A stretch of 59,796 nt of DNA. Source: an uncultured Lachnospiraceae bacterium. GTDB taxonomy: Bacteria > Bacillota > Clostridia > Lachnospirales > Lachnospiraceae. The stretch spans positions 1-59,796 of the forward strand of contig CAJUEI010000004.1 of the NCBI GenBank assembly GCA_910585255.1, in the 5' to 3' direction. How positions within the stretch are numbered: position 1 is the stretch's first letter; each line of letters starts with the position of its first letter. Below, piece by piece: positions 32,913 to 42,879 of this stretch. The notes under the pieces were generated by a model. The model was not told the origin of the DNA, searched no databases, and was given only the letters and a program-made list of their open reading frames with translations. The translations under genes were made by a program, and so were the position numbers.

Positions 32913-35063
32913 CTATCCTCTGTTATCTTTTTTTAATTGAAACCGATTTACTAAGGTATATAACTGTTTTGACTGATCCGACAGCTCCGTACTGGCAGCC
33001 GTACTGTTCTGCACCGCTTCTGAATTAGACTGAACCGCCCCGCTTATTACATCTACATTTTGCGTAAGCTGATCCAATACCATCTTCTGATTTTGTGAAG
33101 CTTCACTAATCTTATTAACAGAACGAAATACCTCATCTGCCCCTTCTACTACAACAGCAAGTGATTCTGCCGTATTATCTGCAATAGCAATTCCACGCTC
33201 TACAGCCTGACGAGATGCCTCAATTAAAACCTCTGTCTGTTTTACTGCATCTGCACTTTTCTCTGCCAAATCCCGAATCTGATCCGCCACTACCGCAAAA
33301 CCTTTCCCGGCAGTTCCGGCTCTTGCTGCCTCAATCGAAGCATTTAAAGAAAGTAAATTAGTCTGATTTGCAATACTTTGAATGGTTTTTACAATATTTT
33401 GAATCTCCTCTGAAGATTGATTAATATCCGCCATTGCATGTGTTAAAAGCTCCATCTCCTTATTACTTTCCTGAATCTTTATCCGTGCACCAGATACAAT
33501 ATCACTTGCAGTCTGTGCATCTGTTGCATTACCCTTCACATCTTCTGCCAAGCTGTCAATTGAAACCGCCAGTTCCTTAATCGCTGCTACCTGTTCCGAA
33601 AGTCCATCCGAAAGCCGCTGTGAGCCAGCTGATACACTATCCGCTCCATCAGAAACCACATTTGCCGATAAAATAATCTGATATAAAGTATCATTTAAAG
33701 ACATAGAAATCTTTTCAATCGACTTTTGAATCGGAATAAAATCTCCAATATAATTTTGCGTAATCGCAATATCCATATTGTTAGAAGCCATCTCGGAAAG
33801 CTGCAAAGAGATATCATTGACATAGTTATTCATTGTTGTACTGATATGATTAAATGCCTGTGCCAGACGTCCCAATTCATCCTTAGTATCCACATCGATA
33901 TGTATCTTTAAATCTCCCGCCTCCAATTTAGAAGCTCCCTCCATAATTTCCTGAAATGGAGAAAGGCACTTTTTAATAATAGAAGAAACAAAATGCAGCA
34001 TAATAAATCCCAGTACAACAATAATAAAGATTAACTTTCCAAGTCCTTCTACGATCATTCCATAAAATTCACTGCTGTTAATTGCCATATATAATGTCCA
34101 CTGATTTCCGCCGCTTATCTTTAATGGAATCGTAACGGAAATCCCTTTTTTATTTGTTAAAAAATTAGTAGACTTCCTATCAATTATATATAAACTATTC
34201 TCATATTCTCCCTCTGGCATAGAACGAATCTTTTCCCCATGTTCTGCTATAATTCCATACCCTGCTTCAGAAGCTTTTTTTCCAACGGCAGAAGTATCAA
34301 AAGAATCCAGCAAAATCGTTCCATCCTCTGCAAGTGCTACCATATGAGTCGAACGATAACCTGTACTGGCATACCGCATATTCTGCATATCAGCCAGTGC
34401 CATATCCACACCGCCTACTCCTAAGAATACTCCGTCTGCATCCCATATTGGTGCAATAATGCTAATCATCATAATGTCCCGCCCCATTAAATTATAAATA
34501 TAAGGCTCATAGATATAAGGCTGACCCGTTGCCTTCATCTGCATATAATACTCTTTTTCATAATTATCAAATGCATCTTCATGCTTTTCAAAAAGATAAC
34601 CGGCTCCGTCTGGATTAGGGTAGGCAATCGCTTCATAAGCAATCTCCCTTTGATGCACACTATATGGATTTCCATCTGCATCTGCAATCCGATTCTGTTC
34701 AAAATAGGCAAATGCTGTTGTATAATTAGAATCCCCCTCCAATACTCCAACCAAAGCAGTATCAATTGCCTGCCGCTGTTCACTTGGATCTAGTTCTGTA
34801 ATATTTCGAAGTGCCTCTGTAAATCCAAGTGCTTTTCCATAGGAATTTTCAATATCATTGACAATCAAAAATGCATTCTCATAAGCAACAGAAACCAACT
34901 TTTCGTTTGTAACTTGCATTAATGATTTTGCAGATAAGGCACCTGATGCAGTAATCGCAATCAAAAAAATAATTACCAGCATCAATTTCAGTCTTGACAT
35001 AATCTTTCTGCTGATACTCTCATCAAAAGATACCGACTTCACCTTTTTTGTTGTTTGTGACAT
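32913..35063 (-). CDS. Methyl-accepting chemotaxis protein with dCache sensor
   Basis: 716 residues. Membrane segments at about 26-46 and 345-368 enclose a double-Cache domain of about 300 residues (DSNYTTAFAYFEQNRIADAD, GRDIMMISIIAPIWDADGVF, LGVGGVDMALADM). HAMP (about 370-425) and the signalling domain follow, with tip SIANQTNLLSLNASIEAARA then GTAGKGFAVVADQIRDLAEK. It is flanked by its own promoter and by the spmA terminator, so it is transcribed apart from the spm genes. Ligands of such dCache sensors are often amino acids; none is provable here. Confidence 0.94.
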   Translation of the reverse strand: MSQTTKKVKSVSFDESISRKIMSRLKLMLVIIFLIAITASGALSAKSLMQVTNEKLVSVAYENAFLIVNDIENSYGKALGFTEALRNITELDPSEQRQAIDTALVGVLEGDSNYTTAFAYFEQNRIADADGNPYSVHQREIAYEAIAYPNPDGAGYLFEKHEDAFDNYEKEYYMQMKATGQPYIYEPYIYNLMGRDIMMISIIAPIWDADGVFLGVGGVDMALADMQNMRYASTGYRSTHMVALAEDGTILLDSFDTSAVGKKASEAGYGIIAEHGEKIRSMPEGEYENSLYIIDRKSTNFLTNKKGISVTIPLKISGGNQWTLYMAINSSEFYGMIVEGLGKLIFIIVVLGFIMLHFVSSIIKKCLSPFQEIMEGASKLEAGDLKIHIDVDTKDELGRLAQAFNHISTTMNNYVNDISLQLSEMASNNMDIAITQNYIGDFIPIQKSIEKISMSLNDTLYQIILSANVVSDGADSVSAGSQRLSDGLSEQVAAIKELAVSIDSLAEDVKGNATDAQTASDIVSGARIKIQESNKEMELLTHAMADINQSSEEIQNIVKTIQSIANQTNLLSLNASIEAARAGTAGKGFAVVADQIRDLAEKSADAVKQTEVLIEASRQAVERGIAIADNTAESLAVVVEGADEVFRSVNKISEASQNQKMVLDQLTQNVDVISGAVQSNSEAVQNSTAASTELSDQSKQLYTLVNRFQLKKDNRG

Positions 35064-35146
35064 AATCTAACGCTCCTTCCAAAATATTTTTTTAGTACCT
35101 ATTACTCCCTTTTTTCCTATTTTCTACGCCGACTAAAAATATTAGA

Positions 35147-35175
35147 ATTATACCATTCTTTTACAAAAAAATCAA
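35147..35175 (-). promoter_or_regulatory. Promoter of the dCache chemoreceptor gene
   Basis: TTGATT (35170-35175), 17-bp spacer, TATAAT (35147-35152) on the minus strand. No motility sigma-D pattern (TAAA...GCCGATAA) is evident. Confidence 0.65.
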
Positions 35176-35276
35176 ACATTTTATCGCTTAATATCCTAAA
35201 TTGAACGGGAACGTTACTTCCCCTACTCGCCGTACCAAGACTCTATTGATACCGTTCCTTAAGACACTCATGTACA

Positions 35277-35302
35277 TAAAAAAACAAGTGTCTTCACACT
35301 TG
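35277..35302 (-). terminator. Terminator after spmA
   Basis: CAAGTGT (35285-35291) pairs with ACACTTG (35296-35302) around CTTC, followed on the minus strand by TTTTTTTATG. It separates spmA from the chemoreceptor gene and therefore from spmB. Confidence 0.9.
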
Positions 35303-35324
35303 CCTTTTTCGCAGAGTCTTTAAA

Positions 35325-35948
35325 TCAAATTTTATTGGTATCCATTCCCTTGCAAAATACCATTGCTACTAATGTACTAACAACCGTAGCAATAATAGCC
35401 GGTCCCACAATTGCTGTAGGATTTGTACTTCCATACTGACTTCGATAGGCAACCATATTCATTGGAATTAACTGCAAAGAAGAAATATTTAAAATTAAAA
35501 AGGTACACATCTCACTGCTTGCTGCCCGATTTTTTATGGTTTTCTCCCGCTCCGCAAGATAAGAATCATTTCCTCGCTCTGCTTCCAAATTCGCAAGTTC
35601 TTCCATTGCCTTTAACCCTGCCGGAGTTGCTCCCCATCCCAACCCCAATATATTCGCCACAATATTTGTAGTAATATATTCCAGGCTTTTATGCCCTTTT
35701 GGAATCCGTGGAAATAAAAAATGCACCAGTGGACTAAGCCCTTTCTCTATCTCTTTTAACAGTCCAGAATCCTCAGCAATCTTCATAACTCCGCTCCAGG
35801 CTCCCACCACTCCAAGCATAGTAATCGATAAACTGACCGCCTCCTTTGCACTGTCAATCACAGCTCCAGAAATCTCTGCCATGCGTCCGGTCGCCGCCCC
35901 AAAACAAATCCCAATTATAATCATTCCTGCCCACAGTTTATTCAGCAT
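35325..35948 (-). CDS. spmA: Spore maturation protein A
   Basis: 207 residues, nucleoside-recognition family. It begins MLNKLWAGMIIIGICFGAAT. Further signatures are SLSITMLGVVGAWSGVMKIA, the segment from HKSLEYITTNIVANILGLGW to GATPAGLKAMEEL, and NRAASSEMCTFLILNISSLQ. ATG 35948 follows GAGGAAGACTGG. Together with SpmB it marks the organism as an endospore former. Confidence 0.93.
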   Translation of the reverse strand: MLNKLWAGMIIIGICFGAATGRMAEISGAVIDSAKEAVSLSITMLGVVGAWSGVMKIAEDSGLLKEIEKGLSPLVHFLFPRIPKGHKSLEYITTNIVANILGLGWGATPAGLKAMEELANLEAERGNDSYLAEREKTIKNRAASSEMCTFLILNISSLQLIPMNMVAYRSQYGSTNPTAIVGPAIIATVVSTLVAMVFCKGMDTNKI

Positions 35949-36030
35949 CCAGTCTTCCTCTTCTCTCTAGACCTTTCACTTATTAAACTATGCCTTTTCC
36001 CATCCAACTATACCATACAAACTTTTTTTG

Positions 36031-37203
36031 CTATGCCTTATGGGATTCCGCTTTCTTCTCAATCTCTTTTGAAGCAGCCGCTGTCACTTTCTTTCTGCTG
36101 TAGACATCCTCCCGAAGCAGCTGATAAACAGCCGCTGTCAAAGGTACCGCCACTAACATTCCTCCAATTCCAAGAATTCCTCCGCCAATTGTAATTGCTG
36201 CCAGCACCCAGATTCCGGGCAGTCCAATTGAACTTCCAACCACACGAGGATAAATCAAATTTCCTTCCAGTTGCTGCAGCACCACAATAAACACCAAAAA
36301 GAATACTGCTTTTACCGGAGAAACCGTAAAAATCATAAAAGCTCCGACTCCGGCTCCAATATAAGCCCCGGCAATCGGAATTAAAGCCGTAAATCCAACC
36401 AGTACTCCAATCATCACCGCATAGGGAAAACGGCAAAGCCACATCCCCACAATACAAAGACTCCCCAAGATCACTGCCTCTGTACACTGCCCGACAATAA
36501 AATTGTGAAAACTATGATTGATGGTATTCGTCACATAGAAAATCTTATGATGATACTTTGGCAGATAAGTACAAATCAACAGCTTGATCTGCTGTCCAAT
36601 CTGCTCTTTTCCAAGCAGAAGATAAATAGAAAAGATTACTCCAACCAGAAGTGTTACCACCCAGGAGACCAAAGAAGTAACCGCTAAAAACACCGAATTC
36701 ATCATCCCTCCGACACCGTTTAATAATATCTGGATTGCCTGTTCTATCTTCTCCTCTAACATCCCCTGATCCAGAACAATATTCTGATCTAAAATCTCCA
36801 TATACCCTGCCAGATTTGCATTATCCTTTAATGACAGATAAATGCTTTCTATAACAGCCGGACCCTTTTTCAATAACTCTTTAAAACAATTCACTAACTC
36901 TGGCAAAACCAGCTGAAAGATTAAAAAAATAATTCCTACCAAACTAACAAAAGACAGCAGCATACAGATAATCCGCTTCTGACTAATCACAACCTGAAAC
37001 TTACACTTTTTTAAATAATGCCGTTCAAAAAAACTCATAATAATATTCAGCATATAAGCAATCACAGCACCTAAAATTAGTGGAGAGGCAGCCTGAATTC
37101 CAAGAAACACAATACTGATAAACCGATCCCAATACCGTATGCAAAGATAAAGGACAAACAGCCAGCCCGCTAAAACCATATACCTCTTATATTCCTGTTT
37201 CAT
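36031..37203 (-). CDS. AI-2E family transporter
   Basis: 390 residues from ATG 37203 (GGAGG 6 nt upstream). Eight membrane segments; the family signature lies in the C-terminal half, with VGQCTEAVILGSLCIVGMWL, VGFTALIPIAGAYIGAGVGA and EGNLIYPRVVGSSIGLPGIW. Members include the E. coli TqsA/YdiK permeases and sodium/proton antiporters, so the name does not prove autoinducer transport. No luxS lies nearby. A basic C-terminal tail follows the last helix. Confidence 0.9.
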   Translation of the reverse strand: MKQEYKRYMVLAGWLFVLYLCIRYWDRFISIVFLGIQAASPLILGAVIAYMLNIIMSFFERHYLKKCKFQVVISQKRIICMLLSFVSLVGIIFLIFQLVLPELVNCFKELLKKGPAVIESIYLSLKDNANLAGYMEILDQNIVLDQGMLEEKIEQAIQILLNGVGGMMNSVFLAVTSLVSWVVTLLVGVIFSIYLLLGKEQIGQQIKLLICTYLPKYHHKIFYVTNTINHSFHNFIVGQCTEAVILGSLCIVGMWLCRFPYAVMIGVLVGFTALIPIAGAYIGAGVGAFMIFTVSPVKAVFFLVFIVVLQQLEGNLIYPRVVGSSIGLPGIWVLAAITIGGGILGIGGMLVAVPLTAAVYQLLREDVYSRKKVTAAASKEIEKKAESHKA

Positions 37204-37284
37204 TTTTTCCTCCAAATTTTTCAACATACTATATTGTATCAGTTTACCACAAGTCCATTTATCTGTAAATACTTAACAAACTAT

Positions 37285-38010
37285 CTAAAAAAGTTCGGCT
37301 GCTCCCTTATCTGCTATCACTGTTACATCTGGATGTATCTGCAAAATACTGCCCGGAACCTGCGGACAGATCCTTCCCTTTGCGACTTGATAAAGAGCCT
37401 CTGCCTTTTCCTTTCCGCTCACTGCCAGCAAAATCTTCCTTGCCTGAAAAATCGTACCAATTCCCATTGTATATGCCTGTCTTGGCACTTCCTTAGCAGA
37501 TTCAAAAAACCGCTGATTTGCCTGAATCGTCTGTTCTGTCAGATTTACCAGATGCACCTCTTTCTCAAAAAAATCCGCCGGCTCATTAAACCCGATATGT
37601 CCATTATGCCCCAGCCCCAAAAGCTGCAGATCGATTCCTCCTAAATCTTCAATTAAATTCTGATACCGCTTACACTCTGTCCTGCTGTCCAAATTGGTTC
37701 CGTCCGGCAAAAAACAATGTGCCTTAGATAAATTTACCCTGGAAAATAAATATTTGGTCATATAATAGTGATAACTCTGCCTATCTTCTGCACTTAAACC
37801 GTAGTATTCATCCAAATTTACAGTGAAAATCTGAGAAAAATCCAGATCTCCTGTCTGATATCGCTCTGCTAATTGATCATAAATCCCGACAGGTGTTGAA
37901 CCTGTCGCCAGTCCCAACACACTATCGGATTTTAATATAATTTGAGCAGATATCATATTTGCCGCCCTTCGGCTTAATTCTTTATAGTTCTCTGCTATAA
38001 TAATCTTCAT
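37285..38010 (-). CDS. nagB: Glucosamine-6-phosphate deaminase
   Basis: Converts glucosamine 6-phosphate to fructose 6-phosphate and ammonia. 241 residues from ATG 38010 (GGGAG 8 nt upstream, 2 bp after the previous stop). Motifs: GLATGSTPVGIY for phosphate, the active-site Asp in TVNLDEYYGL, and LGLGHNGHIGFNEP. No nagA deacetylase is in the window. It is the last gene of the glycan operon and handles the GlcNAc released from N-glycans. Confidence 0.95.
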   Translation of the reverse strand: MKIIIAENYKELSRRAANMISAQIILKSDSVLGLATGSTPVGIYDQLAERYQTGDLDFSQIFTVNLDEYYGLSAEDRQSYHYYMTKYLFSRVNLSKAHCFLPDGTNLDSRTECKRYQNLIEDLGGIDLQLLGLGHNGHIGFNEPADFFEKEVHLVNLTEQTIQANQRFFESAKEVPRQAYTMGIGTIFQARKILLAVSGKEKAEALYQVAKGRICPQVPGSILQIHPDVTVIADKGAAELF

Positions 38011-38012
38011 TT

Positions 38013-39947
38013 TTACTGCTCCCCTTTTTCTCTTTCTCCTACTGTAGAAACAATCAGACAAACCTTTCCTTTTATCCGAAATCTGCCGTACCGATATGGA
38101 ATAATAAAATGATCCCCTTTTTTTATTGAATCATTCTCTATCATTCCTTCTCCTTCTAATACAGACAGCATCAAAAACGGCTGATTCTGCTCTAACCAAA
38201 CTTCTCCCTCTACATCCAGCTTAAATATTTTATAATAATCACATTGATATAACTGATATAGCTGATTTTTTGGCACTTCTCTTGCTGCCAATACACTGTC
38301 CTCTGCTCTCTTTGCCGGAACTTTTATGACATCCAGACTCTTTTGAATATGCAGTTCTCTGGGCTTGCCATTGCTCAGTCTGTCATAATCATAGAGCCGA
38401 TATGTAATATCACTATTCTGCTGCGTCTCTAAGATTAAACATCCCCCTTTAATTGCATGTACTGTTCCAGGATCGATCTGAATAAAATCTCCTTTATGAA
38501 TTGGTATCTCGCGAATGAAATCACTCCATCTCTTCTCTTTAATCATCTGATGCAGTTCCTCTTTTGTCTTTGCATAATGTCCTATTACAAGAGAAGCCGG
38601 TTCCTTACAGTCTAGCACATACCAGCACTCCGTCTTTCCATAAGAACCATTCTCATAAGCCTTTGCATAAGAATCATCTGGATGAACCTGAATACTGAGA
38701 TCTTCTTTTGCATCAATAATTTTCACCAGAAGAGGAAACCGATCCTCCTTTAAATTTCCAAAGAGCTCTGGATGTCTCTCCCACAATACAGATAATGTCT
38801 TTCCTGCATATCTGCCGTTTTTTATTGTTCCGTCTCCGTTAGGATGTGCCGAAATTCCCCAGCACTCACCGGTATGATCTTGGGCATTGGCATAGTGAAA
38901 TTCTTCCCGAAGCCTTGTCCCTCCCCAGATATTCTCTGTACAGACAGGATCTAAAAATAAAATTTCCTTTGAGTTTTCTTCTACTAATTTTGCTGCTCCA
39001 ATCATCCCGGCATCATTTCCATTTCTAGCCGTCACCACCTCTGGTATATAGGCAACATCTGCTCCAAAACAATACTTCTTTAAATATTGATTAAGCGGCT
39101 CTGTCAGCTTTTCTCCCTGTGCACATACCCCTCCGCCAAGTACAACAAGATCCGGACGAAAGATATTGACCAGATTGGTAATTCCGTCTGCAAGATATTG
39201 AATATAATTTTGTATTACTATCTTTCCGCAGCAGTCTCCTGCTTCTGCTGCATCAAATGGAGTTTTTGCATTTATTTTTTCTAAATCCTGTTCACACAGA
39301 TTCCAAAGAAGAGATTCTGGATGCTGCTTTGCCATTTCTTTTGTATCTGCAATCAATGCAGTTGCAGACGCATACGTTTCAAAGCAGTCCTCTCTTCCGC
39401 AGGTACACGTTCTTCCTTCCGATCTCAGCCGCATATGTCCAAGTTCTGCTCCGCCCGGATGACCTCCTTCAAAGATTGCTCCATTGATCACAATCCCTCC
39501 GCCCACTCCGGTTCCTAATGTCAGAAATATAACATTTTGACAGCCTGCCGCTGCTCCTTTTTCCGTCTCTCCCAGTGCGGCACAATTTGCATCATTATTG
39601 ATATATACCGGAAGCGGCAGATACCGCTGTAATTCTTTTGCCAAAGGGACATGATCCCAGCGAATATTATTGGAATATAATACGATTCCATTCTCACTGT
39701 CGATCGTTCCCGGACTTCCTATCCCGATTCCCAGACAATCTTCTGCCGAATATCCATTTGTTTTTAACAGAGCAGCAGCAGCCTGTCCCATATCAGCAAT
39801 TACCTGCTGATATGGTCTGTCTGCATTAGTCGAAATAGCGGTTTGTCCGATTATCTGATAGTTTTGATCCAATAGACCTATTTTAATCGCTGTACCTCCA
39901 AGATCAATTCCAATCCTCACTTTATTTTCTTTTTCTGACCTACTCAC
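38013..39947 (-). CDS. Fusion of ROK-family sugar kinase and type I mannose-6-phosphate isomerase
   Basis: 644 residues holding two complete enzymes. Residues about 8-325 are a ROK kinase: phosphate loop GIDLGGTAIKIG, catalytic Asp119 in NNDANCAALGE, and zinc motif HPGGAELGH with CTCGREDCFE. Residues about 328-640 are a ManA-type isomerase: ENIWGGTRLRE, zinc ligands in QVHPDDSYA and KTECWYVL, and GTVHAIKGGCLILETQQNSD. The order predicts hexose (probably mannose) phosphorylation followed by conversion to fructose 6-phosphate in one polypeptide. Start GTG 39947 has AGGAG 6 nt upstream. The frame is continuous, with no sign of a missed stop. Confidence 0.9.
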   Translation of the reverse strand: MSRSEKENKVRIGIDLGGTAIKIGLLDQNYQIIGQTAISTNADRPYQQVIADMGQAAAALLKTNGYSAEDCLGIGIGSPGTIDSENGIVLYSNNIRWDHVPLAKELQRYLPLPVYINNDANCAALGETEKGAAAGCQNVIFLTLGTGVGGGIVINGAIFEGGHPGGAELGHMRLRSEGRTCTCGREDCFETYASATALIADTKEMAKQHPESLLWNLCEQDLEKINAKTPFDAAEAGDCCGKIVIQNYIQYLADGITNLVNIFRPDLVVLGGGVCAQGEKLTEPLNQYLKKYCFGADVAYIPEVVTARNGNDAGMIGAAKLVEENSKEILFLDPVCTENIWGGTRLREEFHYANAQDHTGECWGISAHPNGDGTIKNGRYAGKTLSVLWERHPELFGNLKEDRFPLLVKIIDAKEDLSIQVHPDDSYAKAYENGSYGKTECWYVLDCKEPASLVIGHYAKTKEELHQMIKEKRWSDFIREIPIHKGDFIQIDPGTVHAIKGGCLILETQQNSDITYRLYDYDRLSNGKPRELHIQKSLDVIKVPAKRAEDSVLAAREVPKNQLYQLYQCDYYKIFKLDVEGEVWLEQNQPFLMLSVLEGEGMIENDSIKKGDHFIIPYRYGRFRIKGKVCLIVSTVGEREKGEQ

Positions 39948-39979
39948 TTTTTCTCCTTTATCATCGATTCTTTCCGTTT

Positions 39980-42853
39980 TTATTCTAAACCATAAACTTC
40001 TACTTCATAAATACGTGCGGCACTGTCGCTTCCCTGGGTTGGTTTATAAATCACAAGTTTTATAAATTGTGCCTCCTTAGGTGCAAATGCATCATGTGTG
40101 ATTCCGGCTGTATTGCGGGTTACTTTCTTAACTTCTTCAAATGCTGTACCATCTTCACTGATATAGATGGCATATGACTTTGTATTCATATCCGCACTTT
40201 CTCCTCCGGCTTCTGCATGATAGACATCCACTGCACTTACGGTCTTTTTGCTTCCCAAATCCAAAATAATCTCATGCGGAGCACTTCCCGTTGCACACCA
40301 CTTTTTCGCAGTATCTCCATCCACTGCAAACTCTGGTGCTTCATTGTCATTGACATAAGCATCCGCTTCTACACTTACTCCCTGCGAAAGAAGAACCCGT
40401 CCTGCTGCCGCTTCCTCTGTTATTACAATATATCCTTCGATAGATGCTTCACTGCTGCCCGACTCATTTTCTGCTTTAATAGAAACTGGATATACTCCTT
40501 CTTCTGAATAAGTAACGGAAACGGTTTCTCCCTCCGCAGACTCTATATCAGAGCCGGAAAGTGTCCATGTCACCTTCTTTGTATTCTGTGAACAGAGGCT
40601 TTGGAATGTAATCGTTTCTCCCGGTGCAGCAAGTGTAATATCTGCGGCAAATGCTGCCTTTGGAATCCGGTTATCCGGCCAGTCCATTGTCACCTGTGCA
40701 CAGTTTCCCTCTTCTAATAATGCATTTACCGGCACTACTTCAAAGACGGAACGATTGGTCTCATCTGTACGAGGAAGTGTATTAATATAAAAACTATTGG
40801 TGTTGGACACGCCCAACAGAGATTTTGTCTGATCGGAATTGATTCGGTAAATCTCATAGTAATCTGTTGGAACATCAGACTCCCATGCCAGTCTTACTCC
40901 CGCATACATAGCATCCTCATCAAACTCACTGTCTAACACTTCTACATTACTGACAGAAGCCTGCTCTTCTGCCTCGGGCTCAAGTAAAGTAATATTTCCA
41001 AAACGAAACTGCAGTCCGCCTGCATCTGCTTCTGGAGTCAGCTGATAGGAGATGCCTTGAATCGTTTTCCCTGCCAATTCAGACAGCGAATATTGTACTG
41101 TCGTCCAATTATCACTGACTTTTTTATCTCCCTCCAATCGTACTTCCGTTCCATCCTCCAATGTCAGTATCGCATCCAATGCCGTCTCTGCTCCTCTTGC
41201 TCTTGCCGTAGTAGTAAAAATCATCGTATCTGTTATAGGAAGAGAGGCACGATACATCTCTATTTTAGAAGATACTCCCTGTTTTACCGCACCACGCAGA
41301 ATCATACTGTTTCCGCCGTAGTAGGCATCTCCTACATCCAAATCAGCAGAGAGATAATTGCCCTCTCCATTCTCAATTATATAGCGATAAGTCGGCAAAA
41401 TATCGGATATGCTTCGATTATTCCAATCCAGCATACTGATTAATTCTCCCTTTTTATAGAATCCATATCCGTTTCCTGTACAGAAATTTGTAACAAAAGG
41501 AATTTTGGTAATTGCGGTACGTTCTACTATATAAGCAGAAATTCCTCTCCACTGTGTATCCTCCAAATCAGCCTGCTCACTTGCCGGATTTCCCTCTGCA
41601 TTTACCCACAGCCTATTTTCCTGTTTCCAAAAGTCCTGTATCATATCAGCAGAAAAATACGTCCAGCTTGGACAATAAAGCCCTAAAGAAGTATAGGTTC
41701 CGCCTGCCGGATTCTCAAACAAACTCCAGTCAATCTTCGTTCCATACCCCTTGCTCTGCAGATCCACCCCTGCATATAATGTATAGGGATCGATTCCGTT
41801 TTGCTCTGCTAACTCTGCAGAAGACTTTAATAACTCTTCTGGGGCATATTTTTCCGTTGTCCACCAAAAGTTTAAAAACATTTGATCGGCACCTGCTTTT
41901 CCTTCTTCTGCCTTTAAAAATGCAAGATTTTTTTCTGTCAGTCCATTCTGCCAATCCATCTGACCATCCACTGTCATAGAATCATAATAGATTAATTCCA
42001 ATTCAGCAGCTTTTTCTTTATAATAAGATAAAAACTCCTGCATCCGCAATGCATGCTCTTTTGTCAAAGGCTCTTCGTTCGTTCCTTCTGTCTCCTGATT
42101 GATAAACCATCCGTCAAATCCATAGAACCTAGCAACTTCAATTAATTTATCTGCAACTGGATAACTTCCATCTTCTTCCTTTTTTAACAGATCCTCTAAC
42201 CATTCCATCTTTCCGCCATGTGCTGCCTGCGGCATAAATACCGTTCCAATTACTTTTACTCCATTCTTATGTCCGGCATCTACCACATCCGCACTTGGTG
42301 CCACAATCAGTCCCTCACCAGAAGAACCTCCCCAATATACCAATAAATCCACATACTGCCAATAAGTAAATGCATTGGCATCTGCCTTATTTAAACCGTG
42401 GGGAGCATTGCCGCTGGTACTGCCGTTCATAATCGAAACTGCCATTACTTTGGTATCTCGGTTTTGCGTGGTATTTACCGTTTTTAACCTATCAGCACTT
42501 ACCCGCTCGGCAAGCGGTACTGTACTGATATTAAAGATAAAATCTGGATCGTCTTCCTTCTTCCACTCTAACAACTGTGCCGGAAACCAATAAGATGCCT
42601 CCGGCTGACGGCTCATTGTAAGCTCTGGACTTGCATTTTCCTCAGTAATAAAATAAACAGATGTACGTTCGGTTTGCTCTGGTATACTCTCTTTTACAGT
42701 CGTTTCTTCCGATACAGTCGTTGTATTTTCTGGTACATTTTTTTGATTTGTACACGACACCAGAGAAGCCAAAACTGCTGCTGCCAAAATCATTTCCATT
42801 CTGCGATTTATGGATCTCTTTCTTCTCATCTCCTCCTTGCTCCTTTCATCCAT
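39980..42853 (-). CDS. GH85 endo-beta-N-acetylglucosaminidase, lipoprotein
   Basis: Predicted to cut the chitobiose core of N-glycans at the cell surface. 957 residues. A signal peptide ends in lipobox LVSC (Cys34). The GH85 barrel spans about 80-480: WQYVDLLVYWGGSSGEG, then FDGWFINQET with the Asn252/Glu254 pair used by this family for substrate-assisted catalysis. A beta-sandwich, a fibronectin-like region (about 640-725), a PKD-like domain (about 730-820) and a C-terminal F5/8-type (CBM32-like) domain (about 830-955) follow. The start is uncertain: ATGs at 42853 and 42829 both have close purine tracts. It lies in the operon between the GH38 and kinase genes. Confidence 0.9.
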   Translation of the reverse strand: MDERSKEEMRRKRSINRRMEMILAAAVLASLVSCTNQKNVPENTTTVSEETTVKESIPEQTERTSVYFITEENASPELTMSRQPEASYWFPAQLLEWKKEDDPDFIFNISTVPLAERVSADRLKTVNTTQNRDTKVMAVSIMNGSTSGNAPHGLNKADANAFTYWQYVDLLVYWGGSSGEGLIVAPSADVVDAGHKNGVKVIGTVFMPQAAHGGKMEWLEDLLKKEEDGSYPVADKLIEVARFYGFDGWFINQETEGTNEEPLTKEHALRMQEFLSYYKEKAAELELIYYDSMTVDGQMDWQNGLTEKNLAFLKAEEGKAGADQMFLNFWWTTEKYAPEELLKSSAELAEQNGIDPYTLYAGVDLQSKGYGTKIDWSLFENPAGGTYTSLGLYCPSWTYFSADMIQDFWKQENRLWVNAEGNPASEQADLEDTQWRGISAYIVERTAITKIPFVTNFCTGNGYGFYKKGELISMLDWNNRSISDILPTYRYIIENGEGNYLSADLDVGDAYYGGNSMILRGAVKQGVSSKIEMYRASLPITDTMIFTTTARARGAETALDAILTLEDGTEVRLEGDKKVSDNWTTVQYSLSELAGKTIQGISYQLTPEADAGGLQFRFGNITLLEPEAEEQASVSNVEVLDSEFDEDAMYAGVRLAWESDVPTDYYEIYRINSDQTKSLLGVSNTNSFYINTLPRTDETNRSVFEVVPVNALLEEGNCAQVTMDWPDNRIPKAAFAADITLAAPGETITFQSLCSQNTKKVTWTLSGSDIESAEGETVSVTYSEEGVYPVSIKAENESGSSEASIEGYIVITEEAAAGRVLLSQGVSVEADAYVNDNEAPEFAVDGDTAKKWCATGSAPHEIILDLGSKKTVSAVDVYHAEAGGESADMNTKSYAIYISEDGTAFEEVKKVTRNTAGITHDAFAPKEAQFIKLVIYKPTQGSDSAARIYEVEVYGLE

Positions 42854-42879
42854 TGCCCTCTTTTTTATTTTCTGTTATC

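Noticed and set aside
42374..42593. Antisense frames inside the glycosidase genes, such as those opposite GH85 and GH38
   Set aside because: They lack ribosome sites and known motifs, and are mirror effects of codon bias in the true genes.
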